From Runella limosa DSM 17973 (GTDB taxonomy: Bacteria > Bacteroidota > Bacteroidia > Cytophagales > Spirosomataceae): 64,000 nt of DNA. The number at the start of each line of letters is the position of its first letter. The first letter of the stretch is position 1. The DNA is taken from positions 186,001-250,000 of the forward strand of contig NZ_AXVJ01000025.1 in the NCBI RefSeq assembly GCF_000482465.1, in the 5' to 3' direction. Below the pieces are notes generated by a model. It was not told the DNA's origin and did no database searches. It worked only from the letters and a program-made list of their open reading frames with translations. Of this stretch, positions 63,722-64,000 are shown piece by piece. A program made the translations under genes and the position numbers.

Positions 63722-64000
63722 TCATTTCGCTGCCTTCTCCACGTGATTTTGGTCTATTCGATTAAGTTGTTTCGCCACCCACGCCTCGAATTTTGAAAGC
63801 GTAAAAAGCTCCTTATTCTTCCCCAAAACTCTCGAAATAGAATCGTTTGGGTCGCCATATTGGTATCCGCGCTTACGTTTTCGGAATACGTCGTTTAGGA
63901 AATCCCCCCACGACACATTAATAACTACGTCGTAGATGTAGGCGAGATCAAAAAATAGTTCGCTAAGGCTGTCAATGAATACTCTACGCACGAAGGCGTA
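63722..64000 (-). CDS. Hypothetical phage protein, truncated at the window edge
   Basis: The frame is open to the right edge (a GTG at 63991 is a possible start). Readable part: RRVFIDSLSELFFDLAYIYD, WGDFLNDVFRKRKRGYQYGD and a C-terminal WVAKQLNRIDQNHVEKAAK. No domain recognised. It lies 42 bases upstream of the holin on the same strand, so it is part of the lysis or late block. Confidence 0.55.
   Translation of the reverse strand, partial: YAFVRRVFIDSLSELFFDLAYIYDVVINVSWGDFLNDVFRKRKRGYQYGDPNDSISRVLGKNKELFTLSKFEAWVAKQLNRIDQNHVEKAAK

Overview
The window looks like a chromosome segment of a Bacteroidota member, most likely order Cytophagales (Spirosomaceae/Runella-like; this is inference). Support: a SusC/SusD pair with an STN domain, a FecR/ECF-sigma signalling pair, a type IX secretion (type B) sorting domain, a subclass-A2-type class A beta-lactamase, several exported glycoside hydrolases, and promoters of the Bacteroidota type (TAnnTTTG at -7). 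About 52 kb is ordinary chromosome and the last ~11.6 kb is the left part of an integrated phage.

Left part (1-26.7 kb): a truncated M48 metalloprotease lipoprotein; a GH16 beta-glucanase and a SnoaL-like protein; a polysaccharide utilisation locus on the minus strand (FecR, SusC with STN domain, SusD, exported glycoside hydrolase) with its ECF sigma factor divergent; a Uma2-type protein; a sorbosone/glucose-dehydrogenase-like exported protein beside an exported cupredoxin; a DUF5060/DUF4038 glycosidase divergent from a LacI regulator and a Gfo/Idh/MocA oxidoreductase; a long D-Ala-D-Ala-ligase-like protein; a translationally coupled DUF4062 + AlbA_2 pair that may be a defence or stress module; a class A beta-lactamase; a GH97 enzyme; and a DUF4230 protein.

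Middle (27-52.5 kb): housekeeping genes pyrG, miaA, trxA, rplY/ctc, prs, trpS, fabD and the sdhC-sdhA-sdhB succinate dehydrogenase operon. Among them lie small accessory genes: SRPBCC proteins, a Crp/Fnr regulator, a PAP2 phosphatase, an antiporter, an MDR oxidoreductase, a LytTR regulator, a metallophosphoesterase and a large T9SS cargo protein. An AHSA1-type gene keeps a full operator/promoter, but only the C-terminal end of its ArsR-type regulator remains.

Right part (52.4-64 kb): tRNA-Gln(TTG), then a tyrosine recombinase reading away from it, a compact regulatory region (P22-type antirepressor, a divergent small RHH-like protein, operator palindromes, small early genes), and a minus-strand late block: tape measure protein, a gp10-like tail component, a 666-aa tail-associated protein, two overlapping spanin-like genes, an M15 endolysin, a holin and a partial gene at the edge. 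Capsid and terminase genes are not in the window.

Intergenic DNA is rich in hairpins that fall into recognisable families: variable stems around a constant CTCA loop, CGAAAGTT/AACTTTCG hairpins, CCTTCCAAG/CTTGGAAGG pairs, a REP-like double palindrome and a triple 48-bp hairpin repeat.
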